A stretch of 11,735 nucleotides of DNA. Source: Roseiarcus sp050015935. GTDB taxonomy: Bacteria; Pseudomonadota; Alphaproteobacteria; Rhizobiales; Beijerinckiaceae. Positions 6,478-11,735 of this stretch are shown piece by piece. Location: NCBI GenBank assembly GCA_050015935.1, contig JBEKAL010000111.1, positions 1-11,735 of the forward strand. The letters run 5' to 3'. The notes under the pieces were generated by a model. That model made no database searches. It was not told the origin of the DNA and saw nothing but the letters and a program-made list of their open reading frames with translations. Within the stretch, counting starts at the first letter, position 1. Each line of letters starts with the position of its first letter. A program made the position numbers and the translations under genes.

Positions 6478-6682
6478 GCCTCGATCCAAGGAACGTTCGC
6501 CGCGCCGCTTGCCTTTCGTCGCCGCCGCGGTTTTCCGCGGCTCGCCATTTCGCTGCCGTTCGGCGTCGCGTCCTCGACCGCACTCGCCTTGCCGGCGATC
6601 CCAGCGAGCTACATAGGGCGTAGAGACGACGAACGCGCCGCCAAGGCCAAGTCCGAATGCGGCCGAACCACAAGGAGACGTC

Positions 6683-7054
6683 ATGACGCAAAAAGATTGG
6701 CCTTCGACGACGAAGGATCTCAGCGCGGACTTAAGGAACCTGCGCGGCGGCGCGGGAGAGGTGATGAAGGCCTTCACGGCAATCGCCCAGGCGGCGCTCG
6801 CCCCCAAGGCGCTCGACGCCAAGACCAAGGAGCTGATCGCGCTCGCGATCTCAGTCGCGGCGCGCTGCGACGACTGCATCGCCTTTCACGCCAAGGCCGC
6901 CGTCGAGGGCGGCGCCTCGCGCGAGGAGGTTCTCGAGACGCTGGGGATGGCGATCTATATGGGCGCCGGCCCTTCGGCGATGTACGCGAGCCACGCCCTC
7001 GGAGCCTTCACCCAGTTCGAGGCGGCTAAGGCCGCCTCGGCGAACAACGGATAG
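6683..7054 (+). CDS. Carboxymuconolactone decarboxylase family (AhpD-like) protein
   Basis: A 123-residue all-helical protein of the CMD/AhpD family. The redox motif is plain: Glu50 in KELIALAI, then Cys62-Asp-Asp-Cys65 and His69 in ARCDDCIAFHAK, the ExxxxxxxxxxxCxxCxxxH arrangement of AhpD-type thiol peroxidase or disulfide reductases. True carboxymuconolactone decarboxylases lack this CxxC pair. The C-terminal half GGASREEVLETLGMAIYMGAGPS is also typical. AAGGAG lies 5 bases before the ATG. The stop is only 7 bases before the rhodanese gene, so the two form an operon. A thiol redox role in a sulfur-stress setting is likely: reduction of peroxide, persulfide or mixed disulfides (inference). 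Confidence 0.92.
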   Translation: MTQKDWPSTTKDLSADLRNLRGGAGEVMKAFTAIAQAALAPKALDAKTKELIALAISVAARCDDCIAFHAKAAVEGGASREEVLETLGMAIYMGAGPSAMYASHALGAFTQFEAAKAASANNG

Positions 7055-7061
7055 GACGCCG

Positions 7062-7409
7062 ATGAGATTTTCGAGATTCTGCGCCAGAGCCGATGCGGAC
7101 GCGCCGCCGCGGGAGATCGGCCACGACGAACTGCTGCAGGCCATGCGCGACAAGTCCTGCGTCGTCGTCGACGTGCGCGAGCCGCACGAATTCGCCGGCG
7201 GTCACATTCCCGGCGCGATCAATTTGCCTTTGTCGCGCTTCGGGCTGGAACATTTGCCGGCGGGCAAGCGCGCGGTTCTCGTTTGCCTCTCGGGCGCGCG
7301 CTCGGGCGCGGCTTTGCGCCGCGCCCATGGCGCGGGCGCGACCGACGTTCGCCACTACGCCAGCGGCATGAACGGTTGGCGCTCCCGCGGCGGCCCCGTC
7401 GTGAGATAG
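7062..7409 (+). CDS. Single-domain rhodanese (sulfurtransferase)
   Basis: A 115-residue rhodanese-like protein that moves a sulfane sulfur through a cysteine persulfide. The first signature reads VVDVREPHEFAGGHIPGAIN (35-54). The active-site loop is Cys75-Leu-Ser-Gly-Ala-Arg (VLVCLSGARSG), with the six-residue loop of sulfur-specific rhodaneses rather than the seven-residue loop of Cdc25-like phosphatases. The end shows YASGMNGWRSRGGPV, the usual LxGGxxxWxxxGxPV. CLSGAR is a mild variant of the common CRSGxR. A second Cys (Cys33) precedes the first signature. AGGA lies 5 bases before the ATG and 7 bases separate it from the AhpD-like gene. With the SqrR-like regulator nearby it probably handles persulfide made during sulfide oxidation (inference). 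Confidence 0.92.
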   Translation: MRFSRFCARADADAPPREIGHDELLQAMRDKSCVVVDVREPHEFAGGHIPGAINLPLSRFGLEHLPAGKRAVLVCLSGARSGAALRRAHGAGATDVRHYASGMNGWRSRGGPVVR

Positions 7410-7427
7410 GCGCGACAACGGTGACAT

Positions 7428-7625
7428 TTTGGCGGCGAGGAGAGCGGCTTCCGATCTTCTCGCCGTCTCCATCTGGCGACGCCGCTCAACCGCGCCTTCG
7501 AGGGTGACCCACCTGTTCTTGACGATGGCGCCCTTCACAGCGACTGCGATGTCAGCGGCGTCGATGTTCGGGGACCACCGGAGCTCGTCTTCCACGTCCC
7601 GTTTGGTGTCGTTGTCGTATTTCAC
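7428..7625 (-). pseudogene. 5' stump of a BON-domain gene
   Basis: A GTG at 7625, with GGAG 8 bases upstream, opens a minus-strand frame beginning MKYDNDTKRDVEDELRWSPN and going on with IDAADIAVAVKGAIV and VTLEGAVERRRQ. This is the first two thirds of a BON domain (usual form: D..DEL.W.P.ID...I.V.V..G.VTL.G.V). Against the family, a few extra residues (KNRW) sit before VTL and similarity fades after about residue 60. The frame never stops properly; it runs on antisense through the rhodanese gene to 7026, which is not a believable product. So the gene start and its control region are intact, but the 3' part was lost, probably when the rhodanese operon was joined on. BON proteins usually act in the periplasm or in stress and dormancy regulons. 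Confidence 0.6.
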
Positions 7626-7639
7626 GATCCTTACTCCAT

Positions 7640-7677
7640 CTGTCGGGTCGGGCGACAGACTGTCGGATCAACCGACA
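7640..7677. repeat. Tandem TGTCGG inverted repeats
   Basis: The first dyad is CTGTCG (7640-7645) and CGACAG (7653-7658), with a 7-base centre. The second is TGTCGG (7661-7666) and CCGACA (7672-7677), with a 5-base centre. TGTCGG occurs as a direct repeat exactly 20 bases apart (7641 and 7661), about two helical turns, so two dimers could sit on one face of the DNA. It lies between the FNR/FixK box and the BON start. I do not know the cognate regulator. Confidence 0.5.
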
Positions 7678-7711
7678 AATTTTGCTTAGAAGCTGATTTG
7701 TTCTCAACTCC

Positions 7712-7729
7712 CATTGATCCGGATCAATG
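7712..7729. promoter_or_regulatory. FNR/FixK-type box inside an 18-base perfect palindrome
   Basis: CATTGATCCGGATCAATG is a perfect palindrome, and its core TTGATCCGGATCAA (7714-7727) matches the FNR/FixK/FnrN consensus TTGAT-N4-ATCAA without error. Alphaproteobacterial FixK sites favour exactly TTGATC-N2-GATCAA. If the centre is at -41.5, minus-strand transcription would start near 7679, with a 54-base leader to the BON gene. Plus-strand transcription would start near 7762, only 3 bases before the phosphoesterase ATG. The BON gene is therefore the better original target, and oxygen control of the ligD operon is possible but less well placed. Confidence 0.72.
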
Positions 7730-7764
7730 CAATTCAAGATCGCCGCGCTCCTATTCAGGATGGT

Positions 7765-8451
7765 ATGAAACTCAACGAATACCGCAAGAAGCGCCACTTC
7801 GGTGTGACGCCCGAACCGCCGGGAGCAAGCAATCCCCTGAAGAAGGGGAATGAGCCGCTCATTTACGCTGTACAGGAGCACATGGCGACGCATCTCCACT
7901 ACGATTTTCGTCTGGAATGGCGTGGCGTGCTCCTTTCATGGGCCATGCCGAAGGGCCCCTCGTTCGATCCGGCCGTGAAGCGTCTCGCGGTGCAGACGGA
8001 AGATCACCCGGTCGAATATTCTGATTTCGAGGGGGTGATTCCCGCCGGTCAATATGGCGCGGGAACGGTGATGCTATGGGATCGAGGAACCTGGCGACCG
8101 GAAGACGCCGACGTGGACGCTTCATTGCAAAGGGGCGAGATCAAGTTCATGCTTCAGGGCGAAAAACTCCAAGGTTCGTGGGTTTTGATTCGCACCCGCG
8201 GCTTTGGGAAAACCGCCTCTCGATCCGCCTGGCTCCTTATCAAACACCGCGATCGGTACGCATCTTCGAAGGACGTGACGCAGGAACAGCCGCGCTCCGT
8301 TGCGAGCCGACGTCTTCTTGCGGACATCGCACGGGACGAAGGGGGCGACGTCGAAAGAGCTTCGAGGGTCGATCCGGCCGGTAAGGGGCGACGTGCAGCG
8401 AGGGCGAAGTCGGCGCCAGGACGCATCGAGCCGAGAGGGCAACGGTCTTGA
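7765..8451 (+). CDS. ligD-PE: Stand-alone LigD 3'-phosphoesterase domain protein
   Basis: A 228-residue protein equal to the N-terminal module of bacterial non-homologous end-joining LigD. It trims 3'-phosphates and 3'-ribonucleotides from broken DNA ends. The active-site residues of Pseudomonas LigD are all present with a constant shift of 3: His39, His45 and Asp47 (HMATHLHYDF), Arg49, Lys63, Arg73, His81 and Tyr85 (EDHPVEY). The later EGVIPAGQYGAGTVMLWDRGTW is typical. From about residue 162 the chain becomes a basic, Ser/Arg/Ala-rich tail resembling the interdomain linker of fused LigD. AGGA 4 bases upstream supports ATG 7765 over an ATG at 7714, which would lie inside the FixK palindrome. 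The stop overlaps the TTG of the ligase gene (TTGA). Usual partners are Ku and the two genes that follow. Confidence 0.93.
   Translation: MKLNEYRKKRHFGVTPEPPGASNPLKKGNEPLIYAVQEHMATHLHYDFRLEWRGVLLSWAMPKGPSFDPAVKRLAVQTEDHPVEYSDFEGVIPAGQYGAGTVMLWDRGTWRPEDADVDASLQRGEIKFMLQGEKLQGSWVLIRTRGFGKTASRSAWLLIKHRDRYASSKDVTQEQPRSVASRRLLADIARDEGGDVERASRVDPAGKGRRAARAKSAPGRIEPRGQRS
8448..8451 (+). promoter_or_regulatory. TTGA stop-start overlap between phosphoesterase and ligase genes
   Basis: The phosphoesterase TGA (8449-8451) shares bases with the ligase TTG start (8448-8450). AGAGGG at 8434-8439 gives the ligase its own ribosome binding site. The pattern repeats at the next junction as ATGA (9368-9371) with GGAG at 9356-9359, indicating coupled translation in fixed proportions. 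Confidence 0.8.
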
Positions 8452-9371
8452 ACAACCGGATTCCATTTCGCGTTCAGCCCATGCTCGCTACGCTCGTTTC
8501 CGAGCCGTTCGACAAACCCGGATGGGTCTATGAGGAGAAATACGACGGCGATCGGATCCTTGCCTACAAAGAAGAGGATCGGGTCCGGTTGCTGTCCAGG
8601 AATGGAAAAGATCGTACGGACGGCTTCCCTCGCATTGCGGCGGCAATCCAGATTCTTAAAGTCGACACCCTCCTTCTCGACGGCGAGGTTGTCGTGTTTG
8701 ATAGCAGGCGGGTTTCCCGATTTCAGCTCCTTCAGCAGGGAAAGGGCGAACCGGTGTACGCGGTCTTTGATTGCCTTTTTTATGAGGGCAAAGATCTGCG
8801 GCCTGAACCACTGTCCACGCGACGCGCTATGATGGAGAGATCGATGGGCTCGAACGAGACGCTGCTGCCGTCTCACAGACTGGCGACCAACGGCGTCACG
8901 GCTTTCCGCATCGCGCGGCGCCGCGGATACGAGGGATTGGTCGCGAAAGATCTTTCCTCTCCGTACGTGGAAGCCCGCTCGACCAAGTGGCTGAAAGTGA
9001 AAGTTCACCAGGAGGACGAGTTCGTGATTGCCGGATATACGAAGCCGGCCGGATCCAGGCAATATTTTGGCGCGCTTCTTCTCGGGGCTTACGAAAAGGG
9101 TAGGCTACGGTACGTCGGCAAAGTCGGGACGGGGTTCGACCAGAACACTCTAGCCAGGCTGCACCATGAGTTCCAACCATTTGTGACGTCACAACCCGCA
9201 TTACTGGACCCTCCGCGCGAGAAGGGCGTGACTTTTCTTGCGCCACGGCTCATCGCCCAAATCTCGTTCCATGAGTGGACCGCAGACAGGAAGCTCCGCC
9301 AGCCGGTTTTTCTAGGTTTGCGCGAGGACAAACGTCCCGAGGACGTGCTCTTGCCGGAGCTCCCCGCATGA
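8448..9371 (+). CDS. ligD-LIG: ATP-dependent DNA ligase, LigD ligase domain type
   Basis: A 307-residue minimal ATP-dependent ligase (nucleotidyltransferase plus OB domain) corresponding to the central module of LigD. It seals nicks through a lysine-AMP intermediate. Motif I is KYDGDR with nucleophile Lys31. Motif Ia is SRNGKD, motif III AVFDCLFYEG, motif IV EGLVAKD (162-168) and motif V WLKVK (181-185). The OB fold starts at DEFVIAGYTKPAGSR, and the C-terminus PVFLGLREDK is the normal LigD ligase end. The start is TTG 8448, overlapping the phosphoesterase stop as TTGA, with AGAGGG 8 bases upstream. The next ATG (8481) would cut the conserved PMLATL entry, so I prefer TTG. It is complete, not a decayed domain. 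It ends in ATGA with the polymerase gene. Confidence 0.93.
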   Translation: MNNRIPFRVQPMLATLVSEPFDKPGWVYEEKYDGDRILAYKEEDRVRLLSRNGKDRTDGFPRIAAAIQILKVDTLLLDGEVVVFDSRRVSRFQLLQQGKGEPVYAVFDCLFYEGKDLRPEPLSTRRAMMERSMGSNETLLPSHRLATNGVTAFRIARRRGYEGLVAKDLSSPYVEARSTKWLKVKVHQEDEFVIAGYTKPAGSRQYFGALLLGAYEKGRLRYVGKVGTGFDQNTLARLHHEFQPFVTSQPALLDPPREKGVTFLAPRLIAQISFHEWTADRKLRQPVFLGLREDKRPEDVLLPELPA

Positions 9372-10285
9372 AGAGGACCAAGATCACGCAATCTGTATCC
9401 GGGAAATTGCCGATCGTCGTGTCGCATCCCGACAAGGTCTTCTGGCCGGAGGAAGGCTATACGAAGCTCGACCTAGTTGAGTATTACGACGTGATCTTCC
9501 CAATGCTCTCACCATACGTAAAGGATCGCATGCTGTCCCTTGAGCGTTGCCCCGATGGGATGCGAGGCGAGTGCTTCTTTCAAAAGCAAAAACCAAAGGG
9601 CATGCCTCCCGGAACGCCAACCAAGCGGATCGCGCATGCGGCCGATACCGGCAAGTTCACCGATTATGTCGTCGGCGGCTTGCTGGTCACGCAGCTAGCG
9701 CTCGCGAACTTGGGCTGCATCGCCGTGCACGTCATGGCGAGCCGCGCGAGTTCGCCCCGGCGGCCGGACTGGCTTTGTATTGATATTGATCCCGAGTCGG
9801 GAAAGTTTGAAGACGCCGCCCGTGCGGGACTGCATGTCAAAGCAGCCTTGGACGTCCTGAAGCTGGCGTCTTTCGCTAAGACTTCGGGGAGCCGGGGCAT
9901 GCATGTTATGGCGCCGATCCGCGCCGGGCCGGACGCGGACGAAGTTCTCGCATTCGCCGAGTCATTTGTTGCGCGCGTGGCGGCTGCGCGCCCCGATGAA
10001 TTAACTGTCGAACATTCGGTCGCAGCGCGGCGGGGACGCGTCTACCTGGATCCATTCCGGAACGGTTTTGGTCAAACCGTGGCGGCGCCCTATTCCGTCC
10101 GGCGGCGCGAGAAAGCCCCCATTTCGACCCCGTTGGAATGGTCGGCGGTCAAACCCGCGCTGATCCCTTCCGATTTCAACATGGGGAATTTTGCCGAGCG
10201 GCTCAAACGTCCAGACGCCTGGAGCGATTTTTTCGAGGATCGCCAGTCGCTAAGAGATGCGGCCCGATTGCTCAATAAGCTGTGA
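9368..10285 (+). CDS. ligD-POL: LigD polymerase/primase domain protein
   Basis: A 305-residue polymerase of the archaeo-eukaryotic primase superfamily, the C-terminal module of LigD. It fills gaps and adds ribo- or deoxynucleotides at double-strand break ends. The metal-binding carboxylates are Asp139 and Asp141 (CIDIDPE), with Asp228 in GRVYLDPFRNGFGQT. The template and nucleotide-binding signature SGSRGMHVMAPI and the line VAAPYSVRRREKAPISTPLEW are both classical. The N-terminus SHPDKVFWPEEGYTKLDLVEYY is the normal domain start. GGAG 8 bases upstream and the ATGA overlap with the ligase gene fix the start at 9368 within a longer open frame. It is the last gene of the three-gene operon; I see no terminator behind it. 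Confidence 0.93.
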   Translation: MKRTKITQSVSGKLPIVVSHPDKVFWPEEGYTKLDLVEYYDVIFPMLSPYVKDRMLSLERCPDGMRGECFFQKQKPKGMPPGTPTKRIAHAADTGKFTDYVVGGLLVTQLALANLGCIAVHVMASRASSPRRPDWLCIDIDPESGKFEDAARAGLHVKAALDVLKLASFAKTSGSRGMHVMAPIRAGPDADEVLAFAESFVARVAAARPDELTVEHSVAARRGRVYLDPFRNGFGQTVAAPYSVRRREKAPISTPLEWSAVKPALIPSDFNMGNFAERLKRPDAWSDFFEDRQSLRDAARLLNKL

Positions 10286-10540
10286 GCGTCGCGGCGGATA
10301 GGAGAGCCGTAGACCGAAACGGATTTCGCTGCCGAGAGCGTGTTTCGGCGCCGGAATGGGGCCTCCTACGGATTCCGATCTAGCGCTTTGACGTAACATC
10401 GAAAATACCGGTATCCCGGCGCACCTGCCACAAGCGCTTTGCCGGTCGCATTCCTAGATCGCGGGAGCGAATCATGAGTTAGGAGGCGCGCCGTGCGGGC
10501 GCGCGCGGCTTGGGCCGCCATCGGTCTATTGGCTCTCTTC
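10286..10540. other. Convergent intergenic region with short repeats
   Basis: This lies between the ends of the polymerase gene and the minus-strand membrane protein gene. It holds a 9-base direct repeat AGCGCTTTG (10382-10390 and 10433-10441), a palindrome ATACCGGTAT (10405-10414) and a weak dyad around CGGCGCCG near 10350. None is followed by a T run, so I cannot name a terminator. AGGAGG (10481-10486) precedes a GTG at 10493 that opens a long frame antisense to the membrane protein gene. Confidence 0.45.
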
Positions 10541-11374
10541 TCAATTGGCGGGGCCGGTTCCGAACATGCTGTAGCGAAGGACCAAGTCGCCCGGCTGATA
10601 GGGGCCGTCGTCGATATCAATGGCGAAATTCGTTGTGGGGCTTGGCGCCTTCCGGAGAAATTCGAAAATCATTCCAGTTTGATGGTAATCGCTTTCAGAA
10701 ATGAATCTATAAACGACACAACCAACAATAGCCGATACAATAGCGTGATGTTGCGCGTTCATTTGGCGAAGTGGCCCAAGATCACTTTCAATAAGATCGA
10801 GAGACACCGGCAATTGTACGATGTCACCCGGGAAGATCGTAAGCTCCAGTTGCTCGCTGTTACGGGGGGCCGCTGGCCACTTTTGAGGGCACACATACTC
10901 CTGAGCGGCGAGCAAGTCGCCAGCCTCAGGAAGACCGATAATCTTCAATTTGATGAAGATGTTTCGGGCCGGTGTTTTGCCGGTATTTTTCAAATTGACA
11001 GTCAATTCCGTCATTGCCCAATTGGGTGCGACCAAGCGAAACGAATTGGAGATGATTGGCTGATTCGCGAGCGAAACCCACGGTCGCTGATCGGCCTCCA
11101 TAACATTCAGTTGCCCTCGCATGGTGGTCAACTGACACAAGAAAATCCCGCCGGTTACGACGCTTACCGCTACGAGGGCACCGGTGAATATTCCCACGCG
11201 CCGAGTCCATCGCGCCATTATCAGATCGCGATCGGACTTCTCCTGCTTGCCGCGACGTATGCGGCGGTTCTCATAGCGTTCAAGGGTGCGGAATATGCGG
11301 ATTATCGCTGGCCGGCGCTTTGGTGGCTTCCCTTGTTGGGGGGGCTTGTTTTGGCCGGTTGGCTCGCCGTTCAT
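10541..11374 (-). CDS. Single-pass membrane protein of unknown function
   Basis: A 277-residue protein. The first 58 residues are basic and Pro/Arg/Lys-rich (NKPPQQGKPPKRRP) and should face the cytoplasm. One strong membrane helix follows, VGIFTGALVAVSVVTGGIFLC (60-80), then QLTTMRGQLNVMEADQRPWV. The outer domain looks like a beta-sandwich, with ELTVNLKNTGKTPARNIFIKLK resembling the NTG.TPA line seen in many uncharacterised alphaproteobacterial membrane proteins of the ...L..M..DQRPWV type. Cys162 and Cys218 in that domain could pair. No enzyme motif is visible. The start ATG 11374 has AAGG 11 bases upstream; Met53 is an alternative start that would keep the helix. It follows the DUF6471 gene by 20 bases, so the two are probably one transcript. 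Base composition is less GC-rich than the genes on the left, consistent with acquired DNA. Confidence 0.78.
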   Translation of the reverse strand: MNGEPTGQNKPPQQGKPPKRRPAIIRIFRTLERYENRRIRRGKQEKSDRDLIMARWTRRVGIFTGALVAVSVVTGGIFLCQLTTMRGQLNVMEADQRPWVSLANQPIISNSFRLVAPNWAMTELTVNLKNTGKTPARNIFIKLKIIGLPEAGDLLAAQEYVCPQKWPAAPRNSEQLELTIFPGDIVQLPVSLDLIESDLGPLRQMNAQHHAIVSAIVGCVVYRFISESDYHQTGMIFEFLRKAPSPTTNFAIDIDDGPYQPGDLVLRYSMFGTGPAN

Positions 11375-11394
11375 ACACTGAATTACCTTGCGGG

Positions 11395-11688
11395 CTAAAC
11401 ATCATCCAATCTTACACCCTCGCGTCCAATAGCTGCTAGGCTTGCGAGAAAAAAATGCGCGCTCATTGTTGCGCGGGAGAGCTTGTTCGCTACGCTCGCC
11501 TTGGTTTCTTTGAAGCCGTGCTCTGTGAGCCGTTCCGCCAGCTCTTCGTAAGTGACTTCGGCGCACTTGAGTTCCGCGTTACGGTGACAGTGCGCATAAC
11601 TATCGACCGTATGATACGGTTTCCGGGCGATTGACTCGACGAGGGGGGATTCCGGAGGGGGGATCAGGATGATAGATGGAAGAGCCAT
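11395..11688 (-). CDS. DUF6471 domain protein, N-terminus doubtful
   Basis: The last 60 residues match the small DUF6471 domain: AELKCAEVTYEELAERL, then FKETKASVANKLSRATMSA and HFFLASLAAIG. In family terms this is LK.EL...GVTY.ELA..L...G..ET...I.NK.SRG.F.A.FFL..L.AIG, an HTH-like fold usually only 70-90 residues long. The part before it (from 11575 to either ATG 11688 or ATG 11727) resembles nothing I know, has no Shine-Dalgarno sequence at either start, and runs into the start region of the opposing gene at 11707. It may be DNA brought in by the neighbouring mobile element, making this a 5'-truncated gene or a new fusion. The function of DUF6471 is unknown; a DNA-binding role is only suggested by the fold pattern. 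The stop is 20 bases ahead of the membrane protein gene. Confidence 0.68.
   Translation of the reverse strand: MALPSIILIPPPESPLVESIARKPYHTVDSYAHCHRNAELKCAEVTYEELAERLTEHGFKETKASVANKLSRATMSAHFFLASLAAIGREGVRLDDV
11606..11620. repeat. 15-base palindrome, possible end of the neighbouring mobile element
   Basis: ACCGTATGATACGGT is a perfect palindrome around a central G. It lies just upstream of where DUF6471 similarity begins on the minus strand and about 90 bases before the plus-strand transposase-like start. It could be part of the element's left end, or an operator. The matching right end would be outside the window. Confidence 0.35.
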
Positions 11689-11706
11689 GATTCGCAGGAG
11701 GCGGAC

Positions 11707-11735
11707 ATGGCTCGGGTCGTCGACCATCTGAGCGT
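11707..11735 (+). CDS. Start of a gene like IS630-type transposase/HTH proteins (cut by the window edge)
   Basis: AGGAGG (11696-11701) lies 5 bases before ATG 11707. The first nine codons read MARVVDHLS and are followed by the window edge. From memory, MAR..DHLSVEELE.RYR is the usual N-terminus of a winged-helix/IS630-family transposase group common in Hyphomicrobiales. With so few residues the assignment rests on that N-terminal pattern and the ideal ribosome binding site. Overlap of its start with the possible first codons of the opposing DUF6471 frame argues that the latter begins later or is truncated. Confidence 0.45.

Noticed and set aside
6588..6615. Possible promoter CTTGCC...TACATA before the AhpD-like gene
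   Set aside because: The spacer is only about 15 bases and both hexamers are imperfect; not strong enough to list.
8154..9062. 302-codon minus-strand frame opposite the phosphoesterase and ligase genes
   Set aside because: No family pattern and no ribosome binding site; it overlaps two clearly functional plus-strand genes.
10340..10366. CGGCGCCG dyad behind the polymerase gene as a terminator
   Set aside because: Short stem with a mismatch and no T run on either strand.
1..11735. tRNA, rRNA, riboswitch or CRISPR array
   Set aside because: No cloverleaf, conserved ribosomal segment, or regularly spaced repeat series was seen on either strand.

Overview
This window looks like a chromosomal or accessory segment of a GC-rich alphaproteobacterium. 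A member of the Hyphomicrobiales is most likely (rhizobium, Methylocystis or Beijerinckiaceae type). That placement is an inference from gene families, codon use, FixK-type and CTTGAC-like promoter features, and the family resemblance of the hypothetical proteins; no ribosomal marker is present. No tRNA, rRNA or CRISPR array was seen.

Layout, left to right. (1) 1-391 holds the 3' end of a hypothetical gene, followed by about 400 bases without a recognisable gene. (2) 803-4707 is a plus-strand catabolic group: a periplasmic family 5 (dipeptide/nickel type) substrate-binding protein with no permease or ATPase beside it, then a double hairpin repeat, then an amidase and a short-chain dehydrogenase overlapping by ATGA. 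Directly behind the dehydrogenase, in the same frame, lies a C-terminal scrap of uroporphyrinogen-III C-methyltransferase, which marks a deletion junction. (3) 4919-7409 looks like a sulfide/persulfide response patch. On the minus strand are an ArsR-family regulator carrying the SqrR/BigR cysteine pair (66 residues apart), a DUF302 protein, a DUF2892 membrane protein and a second, decayed ArsR gene behind an AT-rich promoter/operator. Divergently on the plus strand are an AhpD-like CxxC protein and a single-domain rhodanese. (4) 7428-7764 holds the 5' stump of a BON-domain gene plus a dense regulatory block: an ideal FNR/FixK box inside an 18-base palindrome and two TGTCGG inverted repeats 20 bases apart. 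(5) 7765-10285 encodes the three enzymes of bacterial end joining LigD (phosphoesterase, ligase, polymerase) as three separate genes, in the order of the fused protein, each pair overlapping by 4 bases and each with its own Shine-Dalgarno sequence. No Ku gene is present in the window. (6) 10286-11735 is visibly less GC-rich and looks acquired: a minus-strand pair (a DUF6471 protein and a single-pass membrane protein), and at the right edge the first codons of a plus-strand gene resembling IS630-type transposase/HTH proteins.

How the parts work together: amidase and dehydrogenase are probably co-translated, with the binding protein as a likely functional partner. The sulfur patch would let the cell sense reactive sulfur (ArsR) and handle it (rhodanese, DUF302, DUF2892, AhpD-like protein). 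The split LigD operon would supply end processing, gap filling and ligation for double-strand break repair. Several broken genes (methyltransferase scrap, second ArsR, BON stump, possibly truncated DUF6471) show that the region has been repeatedly rearranged.
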